Numbered from the stretch's first letter, positions 16,942-25,553 are shown. The stretch: DNA of 64,000 bases from Rhodothermales bacterium (GCA_028284265.1 JANQRZ010000024.1:128132-192131); one strand, 5' to 3'. Program-made: numbers and translations. The notes: generated from the letters alone by a model not told the origin.

Positions 16942-17136
16942 CTACTCGGTAGAGGTCGACGAGGTCAGGTTGAACCCGGTATGGTTAGGGAGGGTGTGCA
17001 TCGCTGCATCGTGCGTGTGAGCGTCGTGCACATGAGGTTTGTGTGCGTGATTGCCCGGCGCGTGGTGTGGGTGTGAGGCGCACCCCGAGTGGGGTAGCGC
17101 AGCCGAGAGTAGGAGCACGAGAGCGAAAGCGCGCAT
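16942..17136 (-). CDS. small histidine-rich lipoprotein, putative metal binder
   Basis: 64 residues. A signal (MRAFALVLLLSAALPHSGC) ends in a slightly non-standard lipobox HSGC, followed by a tail in which about one residue in four is His (HPHHAPGNHAHKPHVHDAH). Such tails bind zinc, copper or nickel at low affinity. It sits between cobW (57 bp) and the ABC ATPase (5 bp). Likely a metal buffer or delivery lipoprotein at the membrane; the metal cannot be told from sequence. Easily missed by gene callers because of its size. Confidence 0.72.
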   Translation of the reverse strand: MRAFALVLLLSAALPHSGCASHPHHAPGNHAHKPHVHDAHTHDAAMHTLPNHTGFNLTSSTSTE

Positions 17137-17192
17137 GACTAGCAGGTGTTGGATAAGAGGGCGTTGTGGAATGGACCGAGACTGGGCATGAG

Positions 17193-18428
17193 TCAGGCGA
17201 AGGATTCGGTGAAGGGGCAGTCGGCCCACGCCGCCTCGCCGATGTGGAACTCCTCTTCGGTCAGCAGGCAGACGTCAAGGGCCGTCCGGAGCTTGGACTC
17301 ATCGAGGCCGATCCCGATGAAGACGATCTCTTGGCGTCGGTCGCCGAGCCGCTCGTCCCACACCCGCTCGGTGTCGGCGATGAGGCCGGGGTCGGTAGGC
17401 CAGCGCTCGCGCGGGACGTCGGCCCACCATCGGCCGACGGCGTGGAACTGGCGGTGGCGGCCAGCTTGACTCCAGACCCACATCGTCTGGGGGGCCGAGG
17501 GGAGCCAGAACACGCCCTTCGAGCGGAGCACGCCCGGTGCGTCGGGCAGGGCAGGCCAGCGGCTCTCCAGAAAGCGCCACAGCCGGGCCGGGTGGAACGG
17601 CACCCGCGCCCGGTACACGAACGAGGTCACGCCGTACTCCTCGGTCTCGGGGACGTGTTCGCCGCGCATCTCGGCCAGCCAGCCCGGTGCCTCGGCGGCT
17701 TCGTCGAAGCTGAACCGGCCTGTTTCCAAGACCTCTTCGAGCGGCACCTCACCGTGCGTGGCACGGAGGAGATGGGCGCGCGGGTTGAGTCGCCGCAGCG
17801 CAGCCTCGACAACATCGGCTTCGCCTGCCGAGACCGTGTCGAGCTTGTTGAGCACGATCACGTCGGCGAATTCGATCTGGTCGAGGAGGAGTTCGCCGAT
17901 CGAGCGGACATCACCCTCACCGGCTTCAAGGCCCCGGTCGCGCAGGCGCTCGACCGAGGCGATCTCGCCGAGCAGGTTGCCTGCATCGACGACCGTCACG
18001 AGCGTGTCGAGCCGGGCGACGTCGCTGAGCGAGCGGCCCGTTTCGTCCTCGAACGTGAACGTCTCGGCGACTGGGAGCGGCTCCGAGATGCCCGACGACT
18101 CGATCAGGATCGCGTCGAAGCGGTCCTCGCGGGCGAGGCGCGACACCTCAACGAGGAGGTCTTCGCGGAGCGTGCAGCAGATGCATCCGTTCGACATCTC
18201 GACGAGGCGGGCGTCGGTGCGCTGCAAGGCGGCTTCGCCCTGACGCACGAGCGCGGCGTCGACGTTGACCTCGGACATATCGTTGACGATGACGGCGACG
18301 CGGTGGCCCTCGCGGTTGGCGAGGACGTGGTTGAGGAGCGTGGTCTTCCCGGCTCCCAGGAAGCCGGAGAGCACGGTGACTGGGACAGGACGGGAAGCGC
18401 CGTTAGCGGCGCTGGGGAGATCAGGCAT
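17193..18428 (-). CDS. CobW/COG0523 family GTPase, putative zinc metallochaperone
   Basis: 411 residues, typical of the larger COG0523 members. Walker [16 protein letters not shown] (G22-T30), the metal-binding GCICC (C82, C84, C85) and the switch region [15 protein letters not shown] are intact. The C-terminal CobW_C domain follows from about residue 270 ([17 protein letters not shown]). GTP hydrolysis is coupled to metal transfer, in zinc-starved cells usually to target enzymes such as methionine aminopeptidase. The neighbouring MerC, His-rich and DUF3299 genes favour zinc over cobalt or nickel. Its start overlaps the merC stop by 8 bp. Confidence 0.92.
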   Translation of the reverse strand: MPDLPSAANGASRPVPVTVLSGFLGAGKTTLLNHVLANREGHRVAVIVNDMSEVNVDAALVRQGEAALQRTDARLVEMSNGCICCTLREDLLVEVSRLAREDRFDAILIESSGISEPLPVAETFTFEDETGRSLSDVARLDTLVTVVDAGNLLGEIASVERLRDRGLEAGEGDVRSIGELLLDQIEFADVIVLNKLDTVSAGEADVVEAALRRLNPRAHLLRATHGEVPLEEVLETGRFSFDEAAEAPGWLAEMRGEHVPETEEYGVTSFVYRARVPFHPARLWRFLESRWPALPDAPGVLRSKGVFWLPSAPQTMWVWSQAGRHRQFHAVGRWWADVPRERWPTDPGLIADTERVWDERLGDRRQEIVFIGIGLDESKLRTALDVCLLTEEEFHIGEAAWADCPFTESFA

Positions 18429-18801
18429 GAGCGTGAGGGAGTCGGAGGTTGAGGACGTGCCCGGCTACGAGGGCGAGAGAGCCAAGGATGGTGAGGATTG
18501 TCTCGCCCTGCTCACCAATTCCCTCGCCGAGCACAACGGCTCCCACAAGGAGCGCGAGACCACTGACGAGAAGCAGCGGCACGACGGGCTGGCGGTGTCG
18601 CCGGTAACCGGGCAGTGCGACTGCCAGAACGACGACCGCCAGCGCGATGGTTAGCCCGACGTGGACGCGCTCGGAGGCGGCCCACGCGAGCGCGCCCGTC
18701 GCAATGAGCGGGAGAGCGAGGCAGTGAATGAGGCACAGCACCGAGAGTGCAATGCCGATAGCGTCGAAACGTGAGCGAGCAGAAAGTGTGGTCATGGTCA
18801 T
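18421..18801 (-). CDS. MerC-domain membrane protein
   Basis: 126 residues, four membrane helices. The first helix carries the MerC metal pair with an intervening His, [12 protein letters not shown] (C23, H26, C27), and the C-terminus ends PHAHA. MerC proteins move mercury or, in many genomes lacking mer genes, sit in zinc- or copper-linked operons. No other mer gene is visible here. Two starts are possible (18801 or 18795, M-T-M-T); the longer is given. The stop overlaps the cobW start by 8 bp, a sign of translational coupling. Confidence 0.85.
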   Translation of the reverse strand: MTMTTLSARSRFDAIGIALSVLCLIHCLALPLIATGALAWAASERVHVGLTIALAVVVLAVALPGYRRHRQPVVPLLLVSGLALLVGAVVLGEGIGEQGETILTILGSLALVAGHVLNLRLPHAHA

Positions 18802-18815
18802 TTTAGTGATCGGAT

Positions 18816-20015
18816 TCAGGCAGCGTGAGCGAGGCGTTCGGCGGCGAGGCGTGCGCCGACAATGTTGCGGGCGACGGGGCCGAGTTCGAGTTCGGCAAGC
18901 GGGCCGGTGACGTAGAGGCCGTCGGCCCAGCGAAGCCCGGCGTCCACGATGGGGTAGCCACACGCGCTGCACCGAAGCCCGAGTGCTTCGACGGCAGCGT
19001 CCAGCCACGCTCCACCCGGACGTTGTGCCTCGAAGCCCGTTGCGAGCACGACGAGGTCCGTGAGGAGCGTGCCTGGCGGCGCATTCAGGCGGAGCCGCAC
19101 CAAGCCTGCTGGTCCGGTTGAGGTGTCCGTGACCTCGGCGACGTGGTAGGCCAGCCGAGCATCGGCGACCGCATAGCCGAGTTTGCGCTGCACCGCAGGA
19201 GGCACCGAGCCGCGGTGGCGTGCGTCGTCTACGGTGGACCGCCGCTGCACGGGGCACGGCTGCTGGAGGAAGGCGGAGAGGTTCTTCGGCCCCATCCAGC
19301 CTGGGTCGCTGTCGAGTTGATGGACGCGGGCTGGGTGCCGAGCCAAAAGCGTCACCGTACCGGGCTGCTGTTTGGCCAGCGCGAGAGCCGCTTGGGTAGC
19401 CGAAATGCCGCCTCCCACGACAACGGCATGACGCCATCCAAGCAGCGCCTCGCGCTGGAATCCTTCGTCAAAGAGGTGATGTACGGGGCCGCCCGCGTCG
19501 CGTAGCGACTGTGCCCAGCCCGGCCAGCACGGTTGCTCGCTCAGCCCGAGCGCGAGCAGCACCCGCCGGGCCTTGAGGGTGCCGTCGTCCGTCTCTACTA
19601 GCCAGCCGCCACTCGCTCGTCCGAGGCCGTCGGCCCGACCTCGCACGCGAAGGTCGCCGAGCCGCTGATTCTGCACTACGCACTGCGTGTGCCGTTGGAA
19701 TAGCGCATACGACGGGCGATTGTACGGACGAGCGAACCGCGCCCACGACCTCCCCTTCGGGGTCTTCGCAAACCGCTTGAGCGCATACGGGTCGAGGCCG
19801 AGGTGATGGACGAGCGACGACCGCATGTACCTCATGCCCACGTTCGCCGTCATCTGATCCCACCGTGCCAAAGGCGTAGGGTGGGGATCGAGCACGCGCA
19901 CACGGTCGCGCCGCCACCCGAGGCGGCCGGTGAGCACGTTCGAGAGGTACGTGCCGTGAACGCCCCCGCCAACGATGAGCCAGTCGAGCATAGGTTTTCG
20001 AAGGGAGAACATCAT
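18816..20015 (-). CDS. FAD/NAD(P)-binding oxidoreductase, SidA/monooxygenase-like
   Basis: 399 residues. An N-terminal FAD-binding GxGxxG (LIVGGGVHGTYLSN, from residue 13), a second dinucleotide motif near residue 190 (HAVVVGGGISATQAALALA) and a C-terminal ATGFE-type motif (VVLATGFEAQRP) describe a flavoprotein related to N-hydroxylating monooxygenases (SidA/IucD group) and COG2072 enzymes. The substrate is unknown. In a metal locus one could imagine a metallophore or thiol-modifying enzyme, but this is speculative. Start overlaps the stop of the DUF3299 gene by 4 bp. Three Met codons (1, 2, 9) could be the start. Confidence 0.75.
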   Translation of the reverse strand: MMFSLRKPMLDWLIVGGGVHGTYLSNVLTGRLGWRRDRVRVLDPHPTPLARWDQMTANVGMRYMRSSLVHHLGLDPYALKRFAKTPKGRSWARFARPYNRPSYALFQRHTQCVVQNQRLGDLRVRGRADGLGRASGGWLVETDDGTLKARRVLLALGLSEQPCWPGWAQSLRDAGGPVHHLFDEGFQREALLGWRHAVVVGGGISATQAALALAKQQPGTVTLLARHPARVHQLDSDPGWMGPKNLSAFLQQPCPVQRRSTVDDARHRGSVPPAVQRKLGYAVADARLAYHVAEVTDTSTGPAGLVRLRLNAPPGTLLTDLVVLATGFEAQRPGGAWLDAAVEALGLRCSACGYPIVDAGLRWADGLYVTGPLAELELGPVARNIVGARLAAERLAHAA

Positions 20016-20560
20016 CGTACCTGCTTCGCCTCAGCCATGCGGTAGAACATGCCGTAGGGATCGTCGCGGAGCAGTTCGAGACGGCCTTCGATGGGGATCA
20101 CGTCGTAGGTGAAATTCACCCCGCTTTCCGCCTTGACCTCAACAACCGAGTTGGGGCCACCGGGGAGGTGGAAGAAGCAGCCGTCGCCGGGATAGAGGCT
20201 GACGAGGAAGTGCGTATGTTTCTCCTCCAGCCCGAGCGGGATCATGTAGCCGCTGAGGCGAACGACCGTCCCGTCGAGTTCCTCGACCTCAGGGGGGAAC
20301 GCTGGCAGCCAGCGCACGCCCTCCGGTGTTGTGGTTTCCTTGAACTCGGCCTGTATGAGCAACTGCCAGATCGGATCATCCGGCTGGAGGGGCGCGGCGT
20401 CCCATCCTTCGCTGACGACGCGGCCCGTCGCCGTCGCCGTTCCTTGCGCGGGTTCAGTGGCTCCGCCTGGTCCTACGCCGACGAGCCACACGGCGAGGAA
20501 AAGCCCGGCCAGTGCTAGCGCGTAGCTGATCGGTTGCAGAATCGAAGAGAAGAGAGGCAT
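20012..20560 (-). CDS. DUF3299 protein, exported, in the metal locus
   Basis: 182 residues. An N-terminal membrane/signal helix (YALALAGLFLAVWLVGVG) is followed by a DUF3299 domain of about 110 residues: EELDGTVVRLSGYMIPL, THFLVSLYPGDGCFFHLPGG. The family usually follows FtsX-type transporters of the zinc-regulated type (I recall a DUF3299 member in the zrgABCDE zinc-uptake operon of Vibrio cholerae). That fits the genes just upstream here. Probably periplasmic and membrane-anchored; biochemical role unknown. Confidence 0.82.
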   Translation of the reverse strand: MPLFSSILQPISYALALAGLFLAVWLVGVGPGGATEPAQGTATATGRVVSEGWDAAPLQPDDPIWQLLIQAEFKETTTPEGVRWLPAFPPEVEELDGTVVRLSGYMIPLGLEEKHTHFLVSLYPGDGCFFHLPGGPNSVVEVKAESGVNFTYDVIPIEGRLELLRDDPYGMFYRMAEAKQVR

Positions 20561-20587
20561 GAAATCGCTGGTATGGTGAAGTCAAGG

Positions 20588-21952
20588 TCAGCCCCGTGCC
20601 AAGGTGCGAGCGATGTCGGTGCGGTAGGCTTGGTAGGCTGGGATGAGGGCGGCCACGACCCCGGCCCCCAGCGCGAGGGCGATGACGAGCAGCTCGCCGG
20701 GGACGAAGGTGAAGCCACTCAAGTCGAGGCCTTGTGCGCGTTCAACGGCTCCGCCCAGACCGGCGGCGGCGAGGTGGCCGAGCACGAGGCCGAGCAATGT
20801 GCCCATGCCAGCCAAAAGAAGCCCTTCGAGCAGCACATGCCCCATGAGCTTGCGCCGCGACGCGCCGAGCGTCCGCATCATCGCGAGGTCGTAGCGGCGG
20901 TCCTTAAGCGCGTTCAGGAGCGCCACGAAGACACTCAGCACGGCCACAAAGATGAGCACCAGCCCAAAGGCGCGGATCGCGCCGAACCCCACACCTAGGA
21001 GGTCGAAAAGACGGGCAGTCTCGAAGGCTGGTGCTGCGGCTTGAAGGTCGGTCTGCGTGTTGACGTAGCGGGGGAACGAGAGAGCCGCCAGCGGCGAGGC
21101 GTAGCGGATCAGGACGGCGGTGTATTCCTGGGCCGGAGCGGCCTGCGTCGGCCCAGCTAGACTAGGCGGGCCGGACGCTGGAGAAGGAGCGGTCTGGACC
21201 TCGTCGTGCTCGTCGTCGTGAGTATGCTCGTCATCATAGGCGTGCTCATGTTCGTCGTCGCTGTGGGCGTGTTCGTCATCATCTTGCCCGTCGCTGTGCT
21301 CGGCATCATCGTCGTGTTCGTGCTCTTCGCCGTGGGCACCGTGTACGTCCCACACGGTCTCGATGCTCGTTAGGATGAGGCGGTCCAGGATGGTGCCCGT
21401 CTCGGCGAACACGCCGGCCACCTCAATGGGGTGCTCGTCGTGGGCCTCGCCACCGGCCCCGAGTCCGTGGGCGCTGTAGAATGTGTCGCCTACGTTGAGG
21501 TCCGCCTCGCGGGCGACGACCGCGCCGAGCGTGGCCTCCATCTCGCCCGACCACAGCGCACCGCGCTCGACCTCGCCGCCGTAGTGACCGGCGTAAGCGG
21601 GCGTGGCCCCGATGATACGAAACCCTCGGTACGAGTCGCCGAGGGCAAGCGGCATGGCCTCCGCGACGGCTCGGTCCGCCATGATGGCTTCCGCCTCGGC
21701 GATCGGGATATTGCCCGTCGGGGCGTCGATGTGGTAGACCGCTGAGAGGATGAGTTGGAGCGGGCTGCCCTTCGCGCCGACCACGAGGTCGATCCCTTCG
21801 GCGTTGCGCACGAGGTTCTGCTCGACGCGGTCGCTCACCACGAGCAGCACGATGATCGTAGCGATGCCGAGCGCGAGGATCAGTACGTTCAGCGCGCTGC
21901 TGAGCGGGCGCTGGCGGAGGTACGAGGCGCTGAGTTTGAAAAGGTTCATCAT
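20588..21952 (-). CDS. FtsX-type ABC permease with a large His/Asp-rich loop
   Basis: 454 residues, MacB/LolC-like layout: helix 1 (ALNVLILALGIATIIVLLVV), an extracytoplasmic MacB_PCD domain, and three C-terminal FtsX helices (ALKDRRYDLAMMRTLGASRRKLMGHVLLEG is the coupling region). Residues about 202-255 form an inserted loop almost only of His, Asp and Glu (HGEEHEHDDDAEH, HTHDDEHDE), facing the outside, a likely metal-collecting tether. Works with the LolD-like ATPase whose stop overlaps this start by 4 bp. Together with DUF3299 and the His-rich secreted protein this resembles zinc-uptake systems of the Zrg kind. Confidence 0.88.
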   Translation of the reverse strand: MMNLFKLSASYLRQRPLSSALNVLILALGIATIIVLLVVSDRVEQNLVRNAEGIDLVVGAKGSPLQLILSAVYHIDAPTGNIPIAEAEAIMADRAVAEAMPLALGDSYRGFRIIGATPAYAGHYGGEVERGALWSGEMEATLGAVVAREADLNVGDTFYSAHGLGAGGEAHDEHPIEVAGVFAETGTILDRLILTSIETVWDVHGAHGEEHEHDDDAEHSDGQDDDEHAHSDDEHEHAYDDEHTHDDEHDEVQTAPSPASGPPSLAGPTQAAPAQEYTAVLIRYASPLAALSFPRYVNTQTDLQAAAPAFETARLFDLLGVGFGAIRAFGLVLIFVAVLSVFVALLNALKDRRYDLAMMRTLGASRRKLMGHVLLEGLLLAGMGTLLGLVLGHLAAAGLGGAVERAQGLDLSGFTFVPGELLVIALALGAGVVAALIPAYQAYRTDIARTLARG

Positions 21953-22665
21953 CGCTCCGGCTGGTCTTCGGGTTGACCGAGCACATCGTTGGCTTCGGTC
22001 GCGCGGCTTGCGTCAGCCGAAACGGTGGGTGGTGCGTCATCGAGGTCGAGCCGGTGATTGAAGGCCCCCGCGATGCGCGCATCGTGCGTGGCGACGACGA
22101 GCGTAGCCTCGTGCGCTGCGGCCCGCTCGCGCAGCAGCCCAAGCACCTGCTCGGCCCGGAGGTCGTCGAGGCTCGATGTCGGCTCATCGGCCAGAAGGAG
22201 GCGAGGCCGGTTCATCACCGCCCGCGCAATCGCAACACGCTGCCGCTGGCCGACCGACAACTCGTGCGGGTACGATCCCGCTTTCTCCCGCACATCGAGG
22301 CTGTTTAGTACCTCACGAGCACGCTCCACATCCTGTGGCAGCCCAGCCATGTAGGGCGCAAGTAGCAGGTTCTGCTCCACCGTCAGCGTCGGCAAGAGGT
22401 GCATCTGCTGGAAGACGATGCCGATGTGTCGACCCCGGAAGCGGTCAAGTGCATCGCCCCGTAGCGCGCCTAGCTCCTCGCCCGCCACGACCGCGCGGCC
22501 TTCGCTCGGGCGGAGCAGGCCAGCTAGGATGTGGAGGAGGGTCGTCTTACCACTGCCCGAGCGACCAAGCACGAGGTGGTGCTCGCCCTGGGCAATGCTG
22601 AGATGAGGAAGGTTGAGAACGGCAGCCCGGTCATACCGGTGCCGAATGTGTTCGAGAAGGACCAT
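21949..22665 (-). CDS. LolD/MacB-type ABC ATPase
   Basis: 238 residues from ATG 22665 (an ATG at 22689 in frame adds an arginine-rich MRRRRAGV that I doubt). Walker [12 protein letters not shown] (34-44), Q-loop FQQMHLLP, signature [14 protein letters not shown], Walker [13 protein letters not shown] and switch ATHD are all present. This is the ATPase partner of the FtsX-type permease, overlapping it by ATGA. A C-terminal tail of about 25 charged residues is not conserved. Confidence 0.92.
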   Translation of the reverse strand: MVLLEHIRHRYDRAAVLNLPHLSIAQGEHHLVLGRSGSGKTTLLHILAGLLRPSEGRAVVAGEELGALRGDALDRFRGRHIGIVFQQMHLLPTLTVEQNLLLAPYMAGLPQDVERAREVLNSLDVREKAGSYPHELSVGQRQRVAIARAVMNRPRLLLADEPTSSLDDLRAEQVLGLLRERAAAHEATLVVATHDARIAGAFNHRLDLDDAPPTVSADASRATEANDVLGQPEDQPER

Positions 22666-22790
22666 GACGCCTGCACGCCGTCGCCGCACGAGTGCGCGGC
22701 CGATGGGAGATCAGTGAGGCGAGCGAGGAGGGCGGGGAAGCCGACCTCAACCAGAGCGCAGACGAAGAGACAGACAGTAGCGAGGGTTGT

Positions 22791-22825
22791 GGTATACGGT
22801 GTGCCCGGGAGACGTGGCGTATACC
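22791..22825. promoter_or_regulatory. paired GTATAC inverted repeat upstream of the FtsX-type transporter operon
   Basis: GGTATACG (22791-22798) and CGTATACC (22818-22825) form a perfect 8-bp inverted repeat with a 19-base spacer, in the 254-bp gap upstream of the ABC ATPase. Each arm is itself built on the palindrome GTATAC, so two dimers could bind 27 bp apart. A position upstream of a putative metal-uptake operon fits an operator (Zur/Fur-like or other), but the sequence matches no consensus I can name. A single CGTATACC also occurs at 47751, upstream of the transaldolase gene. Confidence 0.4.
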
Positions 22826-22919
22826 ATCACGCACTTCTGCTACCTCTGCTTGGAATCGGACGCGGTGGTCCGACTCGTTGCTCACGCGCAGCGCGCTGGC
22901 GCTTTAGGCTCGCAGTGGG

Positions 22920-23267
22920 CTACACCGCGGTCGGTGGGCCACGCTCCTCGGGCGTGGCGATGTCGCGTTGGATCGCCGGGTCCTCCGGTGATTGAACTGC
23001 CTGTTCAAGCCCTACAACTCCTAGGTAGGATGGTAGGACGGCAGGCTCAGAGCCTAGAACCTTCTGAATGTGAGCACAACCGAGACACTCGGCCGTGTGC
23101 TCGGCTTCGGTGGTTGTGGCAGCATGGCTATAACCATCGGCGACCTCAACCGGAGCCTCGTGTTCCTCAAGTCCGTGACTCGCCCAGTGCGCGGCAGGCC
23201 CTAGCGCGCCGCCCACAAGGACGACCGCCAGCAAAACCGACGCGAAGAGGGGACGGAAGGTGCTCAT
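22920..23267 (-). CDS. secreted His/Cys protein, DUF2946-like
   Basis: 115 residues. A signal peptide (MSTFRPLFASVLLAVVLVGG) is followed by scattered His (AAHWASHGLEEHE, YSHAATTTEAEH) and a CxxC (C61, C64 in ECLGCAH), and the C-terminus carries RGPP, which resembles the RxPP ending of DUF2946 proteins, small exported proteins often next to copper/zinc genes. It heads the transporter block and may be its metal-binding partner. ATG 23267 starts directly at the signal peptide; an upstream in-frame start would add 33 residues of unlikely sequence. Confidence 0.7.
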   Translation of the reverse strand: MSTFRPLFASVLLAVVLVGGALGPAAHWASHGLEEHEAPVEVADGYSHAATTTEAEHTAECLGCAHIQKVLGSEPAVLPSYLGVVGLEQAVQSPEDPAIQRDIATPEERGPPTAV

Positions 23268-23350
23268 GCGGACAAGGTACGTCGTGGGTAGGCGGGCAGC
23301 AAGAAAAGCAGACCGCCTTGTGCTGCATATTCGGATTCCAAAATTTGAGG

Positions 23351-24100
23351 TTACTCTCGCGTGCACGCGAGTACAGAGAGGTCTACGGTTGCTCCGGCTG
23401 ATCGAAGCGGTGCGGCGGCAGCAACTGCGGTAGCTCCTGTAGTGAACACATCGTCAACGAGCAGCACGCGCTGACCGGAAAGGTGTTCCACCTCTTGAAG
23501 CCCGAAGGCCCCGTCGACATTCTGCCACCGGGCGGACTGGGAGAGGGTCGTCTGTGAGCGGGTCGGGCGCGTGCGCGTCAACAAGTCGGTGCGGAGTGGC
23601 ACATCGAGAACCTCTGCAATGCCAGCGGCGAGGCGCTCGCTCTGGTTGTAGCCGCGCTCCAACCGTCGCGGACGATGCAGTGGTACTGGCACGACGAGAC
23701 CAGGGACCGGATATCCTGCCTCCCGCCACGCCTCGCCGACGAGGCGGCCAAGCCGAACACCCAGCGTCGGTCGGTTGCCATACTTGAGTGCGTGCTGGAT
23801 CTGCTGAAGCGTCCCACCCTCATCGAACAGCCAGAGCGCAGAGACGTGGCTGAACGCAGAAGCGGGCAGTCGGTCGAGGCGGGCGCGCAACGTTCCGGGT
23901 TCGGCGCGGGGGAGGCGACGGAGACACGCCGAACAGAGTGGTAGAGAGGCTTCCGCATCGGGCAAACGCACCTCGCACCCCAGACACAGCGGCGGATACA
24001 GCACGCCAAGGAGCGCTCGTCCGAAGGTCCGCAGTAGGCGCACGGGGCCGGAGGAAGGTGTAGCCTTCACGGGTTTTTCCTGTGCCCCAAGCGGGCACAT
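23351..24100 (-). CDS. comF: ComF family phosphoribosyltransferase-like protein
   Basis: 249 residues. N-terminal zinc ribbon with two CxxC pairs (CLGC, CSAC) followed by a PRTase domain with the PRPP loop VLLVDDVFTTGATAVA near residue 215 and the GYNQSERLA motif. ComF proteins help internalise DNA during natural transformation in competent bacteria, and are present in many species where this is untested. Adjacent to and in the same direction as the metal locus, with an 83-bp gap, but probably unrelated to it. Confidence 0.92.
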   Translation of the reverse strand: MCPLGAQEKPVKATPSSGPVRLLRTFGRALLGVLYPPLCLGCEVRLPDAEASLPLCSACLRRLPRAEPGTLRARLDRLPASAFSHVSALWLFDEGGTLQQIQHALKYGNRPTLGVRLGRLVGEAWREAGYPVPGLVVPVPLHRPRRLERGYNQSERLAAGIAEVLDVPLRTDLLTRTRPTRSQTTLSQSARWQNVDGAFGLQEVEHLSGQRVLLVDDVFTTGATAVAAAAPLRSAGATVDLSVLACTRE

Positions 24101-24177
24101 CGGGTTGGGGGACAGAGGGAGAGATATCTTCGGAAGCTAAGGCTTCTAGACTCGTTTTTCTTTGACCCCGACGCGAC

Positions 24178-24411
24178 ATGGCCCGAGACCGACGCGGTAT
24201 GCTTATCAAGAACCTCAGCGAGCGCCCGCTCACGATCCGCATGGCGACGCGGAAGCTGGAGTTGGAGGCCGGAGAAGAAATCGCGGTCACGGCTGAGGAG
24301 GTACGGGACACGGTGCTCCGCGAGCACTTGCAGATTCGCAGCATTGCGGTTGTTCGTCCGACGACGAACGAGGAGAACGAGCAGTTGGAGCAGGAGCTTG
24401 AGGGGCCGTAG
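24178..24411 (+). CDS. small conserved-looking protein, function unknown
   Basis: 77 residues (70 if the internal Met in RRGMLIKNL is used). No signal or membrane helix. Sequence reads as a small beta-rich domain (MLIKNLSERPLTIRM, LELEAGEEIAVTAEEV, LQIRSIAVVRP) with an acidic Glu-rich tail. It has the codon pattern of a real gene and lies 21 bp before the glycosyltransferase gene on the same strand, so it is probably co-transcribed with it. I do not recognise a family. Confidence 0.6.
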   Translation: MARDRRGMLIKNLSERPLTIRMATRKLELEAGEEIAVTAEEVRDTVLREHLQIRSIAVVRPTTNEENEQLEQELEGP

Positions 24412-24432
24412 GGACCTAAAGGGGCAAGTGCC

Positions 24433-25551
24433 ATGAACGTCCTCGCTCTGGAGCCGTGGTACGGCGGTTCGCACCGTCGCTTCCTTGATGGGCTGGCCCG
24501 GCACAGCGGCCACGACTTTCGCCTCGCTACGATGTCGAACCGCTACTGGAAGTGGCGGATGCAGGGCGGGGCCGTCACGCTCGCCGCAAAGGCGCGGGAG
24601 ATCGCCGACGAGGGATTTGTGCCGGATGTGATCTTTGCCTCGTCGATGGTGAACCTCCCAGCGTTCCTAGCGCTCACGCGGGACCTGTTCGCCGGCACGC
24701 CGGTCGTGCTCTACTTCCATGAGAACCAACTTACCTATCCGCTCCGTGAGGATGAGGCGCGCGACTTTACCTACGCCTATATCAACTACCTCTCGGCTCT
24801 CGCTGCCGACCGCGTCGTCTTCAACTCGGCGTTCCACCGCGACGAGTTTTTCGAGGCACTGCCCGAACTGCTGCGCCGCTTCCCGGACTACACCCATCTC
24901 CGCACAGCCCAGCGCCTACGTGACAAGAGCCGTGTTCTCCACCTCGGCCTCGACCTTGATGCGCTCGACGCGCATGCCGGGCGGAAGCGGGCTGGCGATC
25001 CGCTGATCGTCCTCTGGAATCAGCGCTGGGAGCATGACAAGAACCCCGAGGCATTCTTCCGCACGATGAATCGGCTCGACGATGCCGGGTGCCAGTTCCG
25101 GTTGATCCTCGCGGGCGAGCGTTTCGAGGTCCAGCCGCCCGCTTTCGAGACCGCGTTCCGTCGCTACGCCGACCGAATTATCCACTACGGCTACGCCGAA
25201 GACATCGCCGAATACGCAGGCCTGCTACATCGTGCCGACCTCGTCGTATCCACCGCCCGCCACGAGTTTTTCGGGGTCGCCATGATGGAGGCGATCCGCT
25301 GCGGCTGCCACCCGCTGCTGCCCCGACGCCTGACCTATCCCGAACTCATCCCGGACCAGCTTCACCGCCCGCTGCTCCACGCTCCGATTCTCTACGAAAC
25401 TGACGACGACCTTTTCGAGATCATGCGTCGGATTCTGACCGGCCAAGAGCGCCCGCTGCCCGAATCAGTGCTCGCCGAGATTCCCGAGCCGTTTGCGTGG
25501 CCGATTCATGTCCACGCCTATGACACCCTGCTCGAAAGCGTAGGCCAATAA
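24433..25551 (+). CDS. tRNA-queuosine alpha-mannosyltransferase-like glycosyltransferase (DUF3524/GTDC1 family)
   Basis: 372 residues. The N-terminus MNVLALEPWYGGSHRRFLDG, then HDFRLATMSNRYWKWRMQGG and YFHENQLTYPLRE, is diagnostic of the GTDC1/DUF3524 family, whose animal members mannosylate queuosine in tRNA-Asp. The C-terminal GT-B domain has the donor site (WNQRWEHDKNPEAFF, STARHEFFGVAMMEAIRCG). In bacteria the acceptor is presumed to be queuosine tRNA but this is inference. No queuosine genes are in the window. A strong terminator follows immediately. Confidence 0.86.
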   Translation: MNVLALEPWYGGSHRRFLDGLARHSGHDFRLATMSNRYWKWRMQGGAVTLAAKAREIADEGFVPDVIFASSMVNLPAFLALTRDLFAGTPVVLYFHENQLTYPLREDEARDFTYAYINYLSALAADRVVFNSAFHRDEFFEALPELLRRFPDYTHLRTAQRLRDKSRVLHLGLDLDALDAHAGRKRAGDPLIVLWNQRWEHDKNPEAFFRTMNRLDDAGCQFRLILAGERFEVQPPAFETAFRRYADRIIHYGYAEDIAEYAGLLHRADLVVSTARHEFFGVAMMEAIRCGCHPLLPRRLTYPELIPDQLHRPLLHAPILYETDDDLFEIMRRILTGQERPLPESVLAEIPEPFAWPIHVHAYDTLLESVGQ

Positions 25552-25553
25552 AG

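Noticed and set aside
17166-18452. A 428-residue plus-strand frame opposite cobW
   Set aside because: The cobW frame has Walker A, GCICC and the C-terminal domain; the plus-strand frame has none and shares no family.
23351-24100. comF as a part of the metal locus
   Set aside because: Same strand, but an 83-bp gap and a conserved, unrelated function; position is probably chance.
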